From the NCBI RefSeq assembly GCF_947497915.1, contig NZ_CANMIJ010000001.1, forward strand, positions 1,361,611 to 1,425,610: a stretch of DNA of 64,000 bases. Reading direction: 5' to 3'. Under the pieces are notes generated by a model. It saw only the letters and a list, made by a program, of their open reading frames with translations, searched no databases and was not told the DNA's origin. Shown here piece after piece: positions 28,964 through 38,251 of this stretch. The translations under genes were made by a program, and so were the position numbers. Source of the DNA: an uncultured Erythrobacter sp. (GTDB lineage: Bacteria; Pseudomonadota; Alphaproteobacteria; Sphingomonadales; Sphingomonadaceae). The first letter of the stretch is position 1. Each line of letters begins with the position of its first letter.

Positions 28964-30391
28964 ATGGATAACGGGATCGACAGGCCGGACCTTGCAGGGC
29001 GGCCCTTCTTCTTTTGCGGGATTGGCGGATCGGGAATGCTTCCCCTCGCCCAGATTGCCCGCGGGCTTGGCCACGAAGTCGCAGGCTCCGATCGGAGCCG
29101 CGATCAGGGGCGTACGCCGGATAAATTCGCGTGGCTGGGTGACAATGGCTTTGATCTGTTCCCGCAGGACGGCAGCGGGATCACCTCACCCGACCAAATC
29201 CTGGTCGCATCCGCCGCGGTCGAAGATACCGTACCCGAGGTGAAGCGCGCCAAGGAACTGGGCTGTCTTCGGATGAGCCGCGCCGAATTGCTTTCTTCGT
29301 TCTTCAACGATGCCGGATATTCGATCGCAATTGGCGGAACGTCTGGCAAATCGACCGTCACCGGGATGATCGCGTGGATCCTATCTCAGGCTGAGCATGA
29401 CCCCACTGTGATGAACGGCGCGGTGATGAAGAATTTTGCAGGGCCGGAAAATCCCTTCGCCAGCGCCCGTGTCGGCAATCCGCGCGTATTCGTCAGCGAA
29501 GTGGACGAAAGTGACGGCTCGATCGCGCTTTACCGTTCAACAATTGGCGTGCTGCTCAATGTCAGCCTCGACCACAAAAGTATCGAGGAACTGCGCGTGC
29601 TGTTCGGCAATTACCTCGCCGATTCTGGTTGCGCAGTGATCAATTTCGATAATGAGGAAGCCCGCGCGCTTGCCCCACGTGCCAGCCAATTCGTCAGCTT
29701 CGGTGTCACATCTGCGGACGCAGAAATTGCGGTTGAGCCTGATACGATTGAGCAAGGCGCGTTCGAAATTCGCGCCGCTGTGCTCGACAACCGCTCTCGA
29801 GAAGCCTTCCCGCTGATCTTGCCCATGCCCGGTATGCACAATCTTTCAAACGCCCTCGCCGCCATCGCTGCGGTTAGCGCGGCGGGAATTGACGTCGCCA
29901 AAGCTGTGAAAGCGTTGCGGAGCTTTAAAGGGCTTGCACGGCGGTTTGATGTGGTTGGAACAAGCGCGAATGATATCACTGTGATCGATGATTTCGGGCA
30001 CAATCCGGAAAAATGCGCCGCGACCTTGCGGACGTTAAAATCCGCGCCGGGCCGCGTGATCGCATTCTTTCAACCCCACGGATACGGGCCGCTACGCCAA
30101 ATGGGCGATGAACTGGCGGAAACATTTTCGCGGGAGCTTGGCCCCGATGATCTGACGTTCATGTGCGACCCAGTCTATTATGGCGGAACTGTGGATCGCA
30201 GTCAGGGCAGCGAACGGATCATCGATCTGATAACATCGCATGGCGGCTCAGCCGAGCACATTGCCGAACGTTCCGAATGCGGAGAGCGGATCGCCGCCAT
30301 GGCGAAGCCCGGTGACAGGATCGTAATAATGGGCGCGCGGGACGACACATTGAGCGAGTTTGCGCAATCGATCTTCGATCAAATCGCATGA
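28964..30391 (+). CDS. Mur ligase family protein, MurC/Mpl-like
   Basis: About 475 aa from ATG 28964 (GTG 28955 also possible). It has the three Mur domains: FFFCGIGGSGMLPLAQIA as the UDP-binding N-part, the ATP loop IGGTSGKSTVTGM, SEVDESDGS, and the C-terminal ligase part with DDFGHNPEKCAATL. The order is that of UDP-MurNAc:L-Ala ligase (MurC) and of Mpl, which re-attaches recycled tripeptide. A division-cluster murC would be expected elsewhere, so this stand-alone copy next to an LD-carboxypeptidase is more likely a recycling ligase. The exact substrate is not proven. Confidence 0.85.
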   Translation: MDNGIDRPDLAGRPFFFCGIGGSGMLPLAQIARGLGHEVAGSDRSRDQGRTPDKFAWLGDNGFDLFPQDGSGITSPDQILVASAAVEDTVPEVKRAKELGCLRMSRAELLSSFFNDAGYSIAIGGTSGKSTVTGMIAWILSQAEHDPTVMNGAVMKNFAGPENPFASARVGNPRVFVSEVDESDGSIALYRSTIGVLLNVSLDHKSIEELRVLFGNYLADSGCAVINFDNEEARALAPRASQFVSFGVTSADAEIAVEPDTIEQGAFEIRAAVLDNRSREAFPLILPMPGMHNLSNALAAIAAVSAAGIDVAKAVKALRSFKGLARRFDVVGTSANDITVIDDFGHNPEKCAATLRTLKSAPGRVIAFFQPHGYGPLRQMGDELAETFSRELGPDDLTFMCDPVYYGGTVDRSQGSERIIDLITSHGGSAEHIAERSECGERIAAMAKPGDRIVIMGARDDTLSEFAQSIFDQIA

Positions 30392-30666
30392 CGGTGTACG
30401 AGGCTGCTTCTGCTCATGCGAAACGCATGCTGGCCGCCCTAGTCGTATCGATCCTGTTCGTGCTCGTGATTGATCGTTTTTTCGGGCATTCGACCATTGC
30501 TTTCGCCATCGCCATCATCGGCCTGGTCGCTGCGAACAGACCAATGCTGCGCCTTAATTGTCCGACTTGCGGCAAAAACCTGTTCTTTCGCGGAATGTTC
30601 GTTGTGCCATGGCCAAACAAGGTCTGCGGCAAATGCGGCACCGATCTGGCGGCGCAATCAAACTAG
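30388..30666 (+). CDS. Small membrane protein with zinc ribbon
   Basis: 92 aa. ATG 30388 overlaps the stop of the Mur ligase (ATGA). Two hydrophobic segments (about 15-32 and 36-50) precede a probable zinc ribbon NCPTCGK...KVCGKCGTDL with four cysteines. No known family; coupling suggests a role near the ligase. Its stop overlaps the convergent GST gene by four bases. Confidence 0.75.
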   Translation: MTVYEAASAHAKRMLAALVVSILFVLVIDRFFGHSTIAFAIAIIGLVAANRPMLRLNCPTCGKNLFFRGMFVVPWPNKVCGKCGTDLAAQSN

Positions 30667-31307
30667 GCTTTGAGCGCCTTACGCCCGGCTTCCTCGCGAT
30701 CAAATGCGCGCTGATATGCATCGCGCGATGTCAGCCGCTCTCTATAGGCCTTCAAACTATCCGGCACGCCCTCATCCAAGCCAACATTCTTGGCGAGGAT
30801 CAGTGCATACCCGACACAGATATCGGCAACGGTAAATCGGTCTGCGCATAGAAATTCGCGGGTTTTCAGACGCTCTTCCACCTTGACCAAGCGTTTGTAG
30901 AACCACTTGGCATAGGCCTGTCCGGCCTCCGCCCAGCCTTTGTCTTTCTCAAAGATTGCAAAGCGCATGTAGACCGTTTGTGGAAATGTGATCGTGGCAT
31001 CGGCGTGATAGGTGTAGTCGCAATATTCCGCATAGTCCGGCTCACCCGGGGCAATCGCGAGTTCCGTCATCCCGTTCTTGGTTGCGAGGTAATGGGCGAT
31101 CGCACAGCTTTCCGTCATGCGCGCAGCCCCATCGATCAACAGCGGCACCGTGCCTAGCGGATTGATGTCCATATATTCGGGCGCGAGGAAGCGCGGCGGG
31201 AACGGCAATATCTTCAAGTCGATGTCGACGCCCGCTTCTTCGGCAGCCCATGTCGCCCGCAATCCGCGCGAGCTGGCGCAGGTGTAAAGCGTCGGAATAT
31301 CGCCCAT
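30663..31307 (-). CDS. Glutathione S-transferase family protein
   Basis: 214 aa from ATG 31307, which overlaps the upstream stop (TGATG); the frame is open to 31427 but that would be inside DUF808. LYTCASSRGLRATWAAEE gives a serine-type active-site region, MDINPLGTVPLLIDG the cis-Pro loop and MTESCAIAHYL the glutathione contact. The C-domain ends with FTVADICVGYALILAKN. A detoxification role is assumed; substrate unknown. Confidence 0.85.
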   Translation of the reverse strand: MGDIPTLYTCASSRGLRATWAAEEAGVDIDLKILPFPPRFLAPEYMDINPLGTVPLLIDGAARMTESCAIAHYLATKNGMTELAIAPGEPDYAEYCDYTYHADATITFPQTVYMRFAIFEKDKGWAEAGQAYAKWFYKRLVKVEERLKTREFLCADRFTVADICVGYALILAKNVGLDEGVPDSLKAYRERLTSRDAYQRAFDREEAGRKALKA

Positions 31308-32266
31308 CAATGCGCGCCTTCCGCCTCTTCGCCGTGTCCAACTTTCAAGACATTGTGCAAGACGAAGGCGATAACCGCACCGAACGCCAGTCCAATTGCC
31401 GCAGAAATCGCCGCATAGGTAAACCAACCGGCCACCCCGCCCAAAGCGCCCGTTGCGCCTTTCACAGCGTATTCTGCGCCGTGTGCGATATCATAAAGCA
31501 AATCGAACCCGACTTCGTGGGTGCCATGCACGATAATTCCGCCACCGACCCAGAGCATGGCGACCGTCCCGATAAATGACAAAGCCACAAGCAATTTTGG
31601 AACCGCATTCACGAGAAACTGGCCGAATTTTTGGGCAAAGCTGCTGTCTTGTTTGGTCAGATGCAGGCCGACATCATCCATTTTCACGATCAAAGCGACC
31701 GTTCCATAGACCACCACCGTGACGACGATAGCGACAAGTGCGAGCGCGAGACCGCGCTCCCACCAAACATCCAAATCAATCTCATTCAGTGTGATCGCCA
31801 TGATCTCGGCGGAGAGAATTAGGTCGGTTCGAACGGCGCCTGCGACTCGCTGGTTCTCAAACTCGGCGGGATCCTTGATCTCGTCTTCGAGCGTTTTCCC
31901 ATGCTTAGCACCGCCCAGCTTTTCGAGAACTTTCTCCGCACCCTCATAACAAAGGAAAGCGCCGCCTAGCATCAATATCCATATGATAAGCCACGGTAAA
32001 AATTCAGAGAGGAGGATCGCCCCCGGCAGCAATATGACAAGCTTGTTGAAGAAGCTGCCCTTCGTGATTTTCCAGATTATCGGCAACTCACGCGCCGGAG
32101 ACAGGCCGGTGACGTAGCTCGGTGTTACCGCCGCATCGTCGATCACTACGCCCGCCGTTTTAGACCCTGCACGGCCCGCAGCCGCCGCAATATCGTCGAC
32201 AGACGCAGCAGCAGTGCGCGCGATCACTGCGACATCATCAAAAAGTGCGACCAGACCTGATGGCAT
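31307..32266 (-). CDS. DUF808 family inner membrane protein
   Basis: 319 aa from ATG 32266 (GGGGAAG upstream); the frame extends to 32773 but only through unrelated sequence. Starts MPSGLVALFDDVAVIART and contains KTAGVVIDDAAVTPSYV, typical of DUF808/YedI proteins. Several membrane helices (FLPWLIIWILMLGGAFLCYE, LVAIVVTVVVYGTVALIV and others). Function unknown; the family is widespread. Confidence 0.88.
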   Translation of the reverse strand: MPSGLVALFDDVAVIARTAAASVDDIAAAAGRAGSKTAGVVIDDAAVTPSYVTGLSPARELPIIWKITKGSFFNKLVILLPGAILLSEFLPWLIIWILMLGGAFLCYEGAEKVLEKLGGAKHGKTLEDEIKDPAEFENQRVAGAVRTDLILSAEIMAITLNEIDLDVWWERGLALALVAIVVTVVVYGTVALIVKMDDVGLHLTKQDSSFAQKFGQFLVNAVPKLLVALSFIGTVAMLWVGGGIIVHGTHEVGFDLLYDIAHGAEYAVKGATGALGGVAGWFTYAAISAAIGLAFGAVIAFVLHNVLKVGHGEEAEGAH

Positions 32267-32421
32267 TGTGAACTTCCCCGAATTCTTGAGCTGCAAACCT
32301 CCATATCGCGTCCTCGCCCGCTCGCAAGAGCCTTCGCAATTCCCTCTCACAATGCTTGCATTCACACCGGAACACGTTATGTGCGCGCATCCGCTCTTTA
32401 CTGTAGTGGTGTTTAAGAAAG

Positions 32422-32447
32422 CCGGAGGGGCCCCGTCATCCGGACGG
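32422..32447 (+). promoter_or_regulatory. Possible S6:S18-type leader upstream of rpsF
   Basis: CCGTC (32433-32437) and GACGG (32443-32447) can pair around a loop containing CCG; an alternative pairing joins CCGGA (32422-32426) with TCCGG (32439-32443). Many bacteria carry a small rpsF leader with an exposed CCG that binds the S6:S18 dimer. The match is suggestive only. Confidence 0.3.
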
Positions 32448-32485
32448 ACAAGCCAGCGATCGGCAGCAATATGAAAGGAAGCGAG

Positions 32486-32851
32486 ATGGCTCACTACGAG
32501 CATATCTTTCTCGCGCGTCAGGATTTGAGCCAAGCTCAAGTTGACGCGCTGGCGGCTACGGCCACCGAAATCGTCGAAAAGAACGATGGCAAGGTCACAA
32601 AGACCGAAACATGGGGCCTCAAAACCCTCGCCTACAAAATCGACCGTAACCGTAAGGCTCACTTCGTGATGCTCAACATCGATGCCCCTGGCACCGTTGT
32701 CGAGGAACTCGAACGCCAGACCCGTATCAACGAAGACGTCATTCGCTACATGACCATCCGTGTCGAAGAGCACGAAGAAGGTCCAAGCGTAATGATGCGC
32801 AAAAACGAGCGCGATCGTAAGCGCCGTTCAGACCGTGAGGAGCGCGACTGA
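32486..32851 (+). CDS. rpsF: 30S ribosomal protein S6
   Basis: 121 aa from ATG 32486 (AAGGAAGCGAG upstream); an ATG at 32471 is also in frame. [20 protein letters not shown] and the late [12 protein letters not shown] are typical S6. The C-terminus is charged and ends REERD rather than in the Glu pair found in E. coli S6, which matters because a rimK gene (whose product adds Glu to S6) lies in the same window. First gene of rpsF-rpsR-rplI. Confidence 0.96.
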   Translation: MAHYEHIFLARQDLSQAQVDALAATATEIVEKNDGKVTKTETWGLKTLAYKIDRNRKAHFVMLNIDAPGTVVEELERQTRINEDVIRYMTIRVEEHEEGPSVMMRKNERDRKRRSDREERD

Positions 32852-33075
32852 TGGCACGCCCGTTTTTCCGCCGCCGCAAATCCTGCCCGTTCTCTGGCAA
32901 GGATGCCCCCAAGATCGATTACAAAGACGTGCGCCTGCTTCAAGGTTTCATGTCCGAGCGTGGCAAGATCGTGCCTTCACGGATCACCGCCGTTTCTGCA
33001 AAGAAGCAGCGTGAACTCGCCAAAGCGATCAAGCGTTCGCGTCACATCGGCCTGCTGCCGTACATCGTTAAGTAA
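32851..33075 (+). CDS. rpsR: 30S ribosomal protein S18
   Basis: 74 aa. Its ATG overlaps the rpsF stop by one base. Recognised by [12 protein letters not shown] near the start and by [20 protein letters not shown], then [19 protein letters not shown]. Forms a dimer with S6 in the 30S platform. Confidence 0.97.
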   Translation: MARPFFRRRKSCPFSGKDAPKIDYKDVRLLQGFMSERGKIVPSRITAVSAKKQRELAKAIKRSRHIGLLPYIVK

Positions 33076-33089
33076 GAGGAGAATACATC

Positions 33090-33740
33090 ATGGATATCAT
33101 TCTTCTCCAACGTATCGAGAAGCTCGGCACGATCGGTGACGTTGTCACTGTGAAAGACGGCTATGCCCGCAACTTCCTTCTCCCGCAGAAGAAAGCTTTG
33201 CGCGCTAACGAAGCCAACAAGAAAGTCTTTGAAGCCAACCGCGAGCGTCTTGAAAAAGAGAACGCTGAAAAACGCGGTGAAGCTGAGAAAACTGGCGAAA
33301 AAGTCGCAGGCGCAGAGGTTATCCTCATCCGTGCTGCTTCCAACGCTGGTCAGCTTTACGGTTCGGTCAACGTCCGCGACATGGTCGCTGGCTTGGTTGA
33401 GCAAGGCCACGATGTTGACAAGAAACAAGTCATCATGGGCGCACCGATCAAAGTTATCGGCATGCACGATGTGACTGTTGCGCTGCACCCAGAGGTGCAT
33501 GTGACTGTAAAAGCCAACGTTGCCCGTTCGGACGACGAAGCTGAATTGCAGACACAAGGCGTTGACGTTCTTGCGCAGCTTTTCGAAGAAGAGCAGAAGG
33601 AAATTGAGGAAGCGGCCGACGCAAATCGCATCGACCCTAGCCTTGAGCCGGGTGAAATCCCCGCCGAACTGCTTGACGAAGGCGCTGAAGCCGAAGCACC
33701 GGCTGAAGAAGCCGCTAGTGAAGAAGAAGCCGAAGGCTGA
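33090..33740 (+). CDS. rplI: 50S ribosomal protein L9 with acidic C-terminal extension
   Basis: 216 aa, against about 150 for most L9 proteins. N-domain [19 protein letters not shown] and [17 protein letters not shown] are classic L9; a long connecting helix and C-domain follow. From about residue 165 the protein carries an extra acidic tail ([20 protein letters not shown] and then [17 protein letters not shown]). AGAGGAG sits upstream of the ATG. Last gene of the S6-S18-L9 operon. Confidence 0.96.
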   Translation: MDIILLQRIEKLGTIGDVVTVKDGYARNFLLPQKKALRANEANKKVFEANRERLEKENAEKRGEAEKTGEKVAGAEVILIRAASNAGQLYGSVNVRDMVAGLVEQGHDVDKKQVIMGAPIKVIGMHDVTVALHPEVHVTVKANVARSDDEAELQTQGVDVLAQLFEEEQKEIEEAADANRIDPSLEPGEIPAELLDEGAEAEAPAEEAASEEEAEG

Positions 33741-33772
33741 TAATTCGCTGGGCTTACGCTCACACATTCAAG

Positions 33773-33808
33773 AGGGCGCGGCGGTCGAGAGACTTCCGCG
33801 CCCTTTTT
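33773..33808 (+). terminator. Intrinsic terminator after rplI
   Basis: Nine-base stem AGGGCGCGG (33773-33781) / CCGCGCCCT (33796-33804) with a 14-base loop and a run of T directly after it. Confidence 0.85.
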
Positions 33809-33878
33809 GTAACAGGGACAATCCGCGCTATTGCGGGCTGTCATCGCAACGCAAAACAATAACAATAAGGATCACTGA

Positions 33879-35327
33879 ATGACTCCAATCAGCACCATCA
33901 TCGAACAATTGCAGCAATTCTACAGCGACGCTGTCTCCACCCTACGTGCAGACGTCATCGCATTCGGCAAAGACGGAGCCATTCCGCCTTCGCGAAAGCG
34001 CACGGATGGCAGCTATGCCTATCCGCAGCTTACCCTGCATTATTCGGGTGTTGGTGAACCATTGGATCGCAGCCGCGCATTCGGGCGGCTCGAAATGCCG
34101 GGTACGTACACGACCACGGTGACCCGTCCCGATCTATTCGCGCCGTATCTGATCGAGCAGCTTGAACTGATCTCAGCCGAATATGACATCGAAGTCGAAG
34201 TCGGCCCGTCAAAGCAGGAAATCCCCTTCCCATACGTGCTTGATGGCGAAGCTGGCGCGGCAATGGTGGGCATCGCGCCCACTGACATAGCCCAGCATTT
34301 CCCCTCTACCGACCTTGCGCTGATCGGGGACGAGCTCGCCGATGGCATCGAGTTTGACGAGAATGAGGACATGCCGCTGTCGCTGTTTGACGGCCTGCGC
34401 ACCGATTACTCGCTCGCTCGCCTTGCGCATTATACCGGCACACGGGTCGAAGATTTTCAAGATTTCATCCTGTTCACCAACTATCACCGCTATGTCGATG
34501 AGTTCGTGAACTGGGGCGCGCAGCAGATCTGCGCCAAAGATGGCGCAGATGGCTATACCGGCCTGACCGGTGCGGGCGGGCTCGACATCCGCGATTGCGC
34601 TGACAATGCTCAAGAACAACTGAACGACACCGCATGGCGTAAACACCAGATGCCGGCCTATCACCTGATGCGGGAAGACGGGAAAGGCATTACGCTGGTC
34701 AATATCGGCGTTGGCCCGTCCAATGCGAAAACGATTTGCGATCACTTGGCTGTGCTGCGCCCGCACGCGTGGATGATGATCGGCCACTGCGGCGGTGTCC
34801 GCTCCAGTCAGAAGATCGGCGATTTCGTGCTCGCCCACGCATATCTGCGCGATGACCATGTGCTCGACAATGTCCTTCCGCCAGAAATTCCGATCCCCCC
34901 GATTGCAGAGGTTCAGCAAGCGCTTGCTGTGGCCGCAGAAGAGGTCTCCGGCGTACAAGGCGCAAATATCAAACAGCGCATGCGCACGGGCACCGTTGTC
35001 ACTACCGATGACCGCAATTGGGAACTGCATTATTCCAGCTCGGCAAAGCGTTTCTCTCATAGCCGCGCGATTGCGGTCGAAATGGAAAGCGCCACGATTG
35101 CCGCGCAAGGATACCGTTTCCGCGTTCCTTATGGCACGCTTCTCTGCGTCTCGGACAAGCCGCTTCACGGAGAGATCAAGCTGCCGGGACAGGCGAACAA
35201 GTTCTATGAAGAGGCCATTGCGGCGCATCTTCAGATAGGATTGGAAGCCTGCAAACGCCTGCGCGATGAGGGTGATCGTTTGCACAGCCGCAAATTGCGC
35301 GCCTTTAACGAACCGCCTTTCCGTTAA
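33879..35327 (+). CDS. amn: AMP nucleosidase
   Basis: Cleaves AMP to adenine and ribose 5-phosphate, adjusting the adenylate pool. 482 aa, normal. The N-domain (AMNp-specific) contains RKRTDGSYAYPQL and the C-domain is of the nucleoside phosphorylase fold: VGPSNAKTICDHLAVLRPHA, GHCGGVRSSQKIGDFVLAHA, VEMESATIAAQGYRFRVPYG and CVSDKPLHGEIK. ATG 33879 is preceded by AAGGA. Stands alone after the rplI terminator. Confidence 0.95.
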   Translation: MTPISTIIEQLQQFYSDAVSTLRADVIAFGKDGAIPPSRKRTDGSYAYPQLTLHYSGVGEPLDRSRAFGRLEMPGTYTTTVTRPDLFAPYLIEQLELISAEYDIEVEVGPSKQEIPFPYVLDGEAGAAMVGIAPTDIAQHFPSTDLALIGDELADGIEFDENEDMPLSLFDGLRTDYSLARLAHYTGTRVEDFQDFILFTNYHRYVDEFVNWGAQQICAKDGADGYTGLTGAGGLDIRDCADNAQEQLNDTAWRKHQMPAYHLMREDGKGITLVNIGVGPSNAKTICDHLAVLRPHAWMMIGHCGGVRSSQKIGDFVLAHAYLRDDHVLDNVLPPEIPIPPIAEVQQALAVAAEEVSGVQGANIKQRMRTGTVVTTDDRNWELHYSSSAKRFSHSRAIAVEMESATIAAQGYRFRVPYGTLLCVSDKPLHGEIKLPGQANKFYEEAIAAHLQIGLEACKRLRDEGDRLHSRKLRAFNEPPFR

Positions 35328-35406
35328 TACTTACCCGGCGAACCACGTAACACTACGCAGCTTGCCGGCATCAGAGCGATAACCAAACTCGGTCAGAACG
35401 TGTCCC

Positions 35407-35760
35407 ATGGAAAGCATGGGAGCCAATCTGATCGAGTTCGTGCGCAATGGCTTGCGCCGGTCTCTGGTCCCAGCTCAATTTGCAATCGCATGTTTTGCCG
35501 TGGGTGCGATGGCCGCGATGCCGCGATCAGGCGACCCGGTAACGCTATTTCCGATCAGCAATAAGGGGAGCAACGCTCTTCCAGCACTTATCTCCGCTTC
35601 AGACACGCGTCTGATGGCGCGAGGGGCATTGCCCGGCAGTTATGTTGTTAGCGGAAGCCTGCCTGGCATTGCCGAATTGCTGCTGGATCACGGTGTCTTG
35701 GCCTTGAATGCCGCCGTGCCGGGATGCGGGCCGAATACAATGAAAAGGGATGATCGATGA
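35407..35760 (+). CDS. Hypothetical exported or membrane-anchored small protein
   Basis: 117 aa; ATG 35407 or 35419. One hydrophobic stretch (about 21-37, SLVPAQFAIACFAVGAMAAM) is followed by a small polar domain (RGALPGSYVVSGSLPGIAEL). Its stop overlaps the start of the chemoreceptor gene as ATGA, so the two are translationally coupled. No family recognised; it may act with the receptor. Confidence 0.65.
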   Translation: MESMGANLIEFVRNGLRRSLVPAQFAIACFAVGAMAAMPRSGDPVTLFPISNKGSNALPALISASDTRLMARGALPGSYVVSGSLPGIAELLLDHGVLALNAAVPGCGPNTMKRDDR

Positions 35761-37259
35761 TCGACAGTGTCGAAGACCTTCGTAAGCGCGGGATTGTGTT
35801 CATCACTTGCGGGGGATGGCTCGCCACCCTCACGCTCACGTTGCTGTCTGGCCCATACGGCATGCAGGCGTTTTGGGCCGCCCTTGCCAGCGCCGTACTG
35901 AACTTTATTCCGACGCTTTGTGCGGTGCGCGGGATTAGGGATCGCAGTGCCCGCGCAGCCATCGCCGTAATGGCCGCAATTCAACCGGCGCTCTTGCTCT
36001 ATGCAATGCAAAGCTCTGGCTGGCAGATCGACATGCATCTGTACTTCTTTGTCGCGCTCGCCTCGCTTACGGTGCTGTGTGACGTACGCGCGATATTGAT
36101 CGCCTGCACCGCGATCATCGCACATCATCTTTTGCTCGCTTACATTCAGCCAAACTGGGTCTTCAATGGCAATAGCGGTTTGGGCCGCGTGCTCATCCAT
36201 GGCTTTGCGACATTGCTTATTGGATCGGTGCTCAGTTGGATATCGCTGGAGATCAAACAACTGCTTGAACGCGTCGCCACCGCGCAGGAACAGGCAGAGG
36301 TTCACGCCGATCTGATGACAGAGCAATCGACAGAGCTACAGCAAGCATTGCACCGCGTAGAGCAGGAACGTTCCAAACGCGAAGAATTCGAGATCGAGAA
36401 AGAAGCTCAGCGAAAGCGCGATCTGGATCGTTTCTCCCGCGAATTTGAAAGCTCCGTTTCGACAGTGATTCGTTCGGTTGCGCAGACGGCCCAAGTTCTG
36501 GTTCAAACCACCAAACAGCTCGATTCCATCGCGCAAGAGACCGGCGATCAAGCAGACGGGTTTTACGGCACTGCAAATGCAGCCTCGAAAGCCGCCGATA
36601 CGGTTGCACGCGGTGTCGGTGAACTCACCGATTCCATCGCAAAGATTGCCGTGAATGTTAGCCAGCAGGACGAACTAACAACACTGGCGACAGCGCGGGC
36701 CAATTCCGGTGGAGAATCTGTTGGTTCCCTGACCGAGCATTCTGACACAATCGAGGAAGCGACGCGGGCCATTGTTCGCATCGCCGAACGCACCAATTTG
36801 CTGTCGTTAAATGCCGCTATAGAGGCGGCCACCGCAGGCCCATCGGGGCGCGGTTTTACCATTGTCGCTCAAGAGGTAAAGGCGCTCGCCATGCAAGCGA
36901 CCGAAGCCGCAACCGAGATTGACGAATTCCTGACGGGGGTGCGCACCGGAACAATCGAGGCAGAGCGCAGCTTCAAGGCGATTGATGAAGCCATTGTAGA
37001 GCTGGATCAGGCCGCAAAGGCGATCCGCTGGGACGTCAATGATCAACGCCAATCAGCGGACACTATCCAGAACTATGCTCGCGGCGCAGCCGACGAAGTG
37101 AGCAAGATGGCAGAGCGCAGCCGCACCCTCGCCGATTCTGCTAGCAGCGCCAAAACGCTATCCGGCGAACTCGATCAGGCGGCGGGTGCGTTGATCAGTA
37201 CCGTCAAACAGCTTGAGGGAACTACCGAGCGGTTCGTAGCCAAATTGAAAGCGGCATAG
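35757..37259 (+). CDS. Methyl-accepting chemotaxis protein with polytopic membrane N-domain
   Basis: 500 aa. About six hydrophobic segments fill residues 10-170 (ending LIHGFATLLIGSVLSWISLE), with HH in IIAHHLLLAYIQP. There is no large periplasmic loop and no clear HAMP domain. A coiled region (about 175-240) leads to the receptor signalling domain with the hairpin tip ERTNLLSLNAAIEAATAG, then SGRGFTIVAQEVKALAMQA, which contacts CheA/CheW. It probably senses a membrane or intracellular cue. AAGGG precedes ATG 35757. Confidence 0.9.
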   Translation: MIDSVEDLRKRGIVFITCGGWLATLTLTLLSGPYGMQAFWAALASAVLNFIPTLCAVRGIRDRSARAAIAVMAAIQPALLLYAMQSSGWQIDMHLYFFVALASLTVLCDVRAILIACTAIIAHHLLLAYIQPNWVFNGNSGLGRVLIHGFATLLIGSVLSWISLEIKQLLERVATAQEQAEVHADLMTEQSTELQQALHRVEQERSKREEFEIEKEAQRKRDLDRFSREFESSVSTVIRSVAQTAQVLVQTTKQLDSIAQETGDQADGFYGTANAASKAADTVARGVGELTDSIAKIAVNVSQQDELTTLATARANSGGESVGSLTEHSDTIEEATRAIVRIAERTNLLSLNAAIEAATAGPSGRGFTIVAQEVKALAMQATEAATEIDEFLTGVRTGTIEAERSFKAIDEAIVELDQAAKAIRWDVNDQRQSADTIQNYARGAADEVSKMAERSRTLADSASSAKTLSGELDQAAGALISTVKQLEGTTERFVAKLKAA

Positions 37260-37279
37260 GCTCAATTCAAATGCGAATT

Positions 37280-38185
37280 TCAGCCCTTGCCTTTAGTTTT
37301 GGTGTGACCGGGCTTCGCGTTATTCTCAATAAATTCGATGATCTGTCCGGCGATATCCTTTCCAGTGGCATTCTCGATCCCTTCGAGGCCCGGAGACGAA
37401 TTAACCTCCATGATCACAGGCCCATGATTGGAGCGCAGCAGATCAACGCCGCAAACATTCAGGCCCATCGCTTTGGCCGCGCGAACAGCGGTGGAACGTT
37501 CCTCAGGAGTGATCTTGATCAGCTCTGCACTGCCCCCGCGGTGCAGATTTGACCGAAATTCTCCTTCGGCACCCTGACGCTTCATCGCTGCGACAACTTT
37601 GCCGCCAACGACGAGACAGCGGATGTCCGATCCGCCCGCTTCTTTGATGAATTCTTGGACCATGATGTTCACATTCGCACCGCGAAACGCCTCAATAATC
37701 GAGGCCCCGCCTTTGAGCGTTTCAGCAAGCACAACACCGATTCCCTGCGTCCCCTCAAGCAGTTTGATCACGACCGGCGGTCCGTTCACCGCCTTGATGA
37801 TCTCTTCGGCTTGCTTGGGGTCGTTGGCATAGGCGGTCAGCGGCAGGCCAAGGCCATGTTTCGCCATAATCTGGGTGGAGCGCAGTTTGTCCCGGCTGCG
37901 GCCAATGGCAACGCTTTCATTCAGGGGCCAGACTCCGCCCATTTCGAACTGGCGCAGCACGGCAAGGCCATAGTTCGTAATCGACGCACCGATACGCGGG
38001 ATCACCGCGTCATAGCCCGTCAAAGTCTCACCGCGATACGTCACAGTCGGACGGTGGCTGGCGATGTTCACAGAGCAGCGCGTCGTGTTGAGAATATCAA
38101 GCGTATGGCCGCGCGTTTCCGCCGCCTCGACAAGCCGCTTATGCGAATACAAGTTCGGGTTGCGCGCGAGCATTGCGATTTTCAT
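37280..38185 (-). CDS. rimK: RimK, ATP-grasp alpha-L-glutamate ligase
   Basis: Adds glutamate residues to the C-terminus of ribosomal protein S6 or makes poly-glutamate in some species. 301 aa. [18 protein letters not shown] opens the N-domain; ATP-grasp parts include [37 protein letters not shown] and [15 protein letters not shown]. It ends with a lysine-rich tail. The gene directly upstream encodes the retropepsin-like protease commonly paired with RimK, 66 bases away. Confidence 0.95.
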   Translation of the reverse strand: MKIAMLARNPNLYSHKRLVEAAETRGHTLDILNTTRCSVNIASHRPTVTYRGETLTGYDAVIPRIGASITNYGLAVLRQFEMGGVWPLNESVAIGRSRDKLRSTQIMAKHGLGLPLTAYANDPKQAEEIIKAVNGPPVVIKLLEGTQGIGVVLAETLKGGASIIEAFRGANVNIMVQEFIKEAGGSDIRCLVVGGKVVAAMKRQGAEGEFRSNLHRGGSAELIKITPEERSTAVRAAKAMGLNVCGVDLLRSNHGPVIMEVNSSPGLEGIENATGKDIAGQIIEFIENNAKPGHTKTKGKG

Positions 38186-38251
38186 TGCCGGTGTTCCTTT
38201 TGCACATCTCTTCAGAGATGGCTGGGTGGGTGTCTAAGCTGCTGCCAGCTA

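Noticed and set aside
32267..32773. Upstream extension of the DUF808 frame
   Set aside because: It crosses the rpsF start and leader; the family N-terminus matches ATG 32266.
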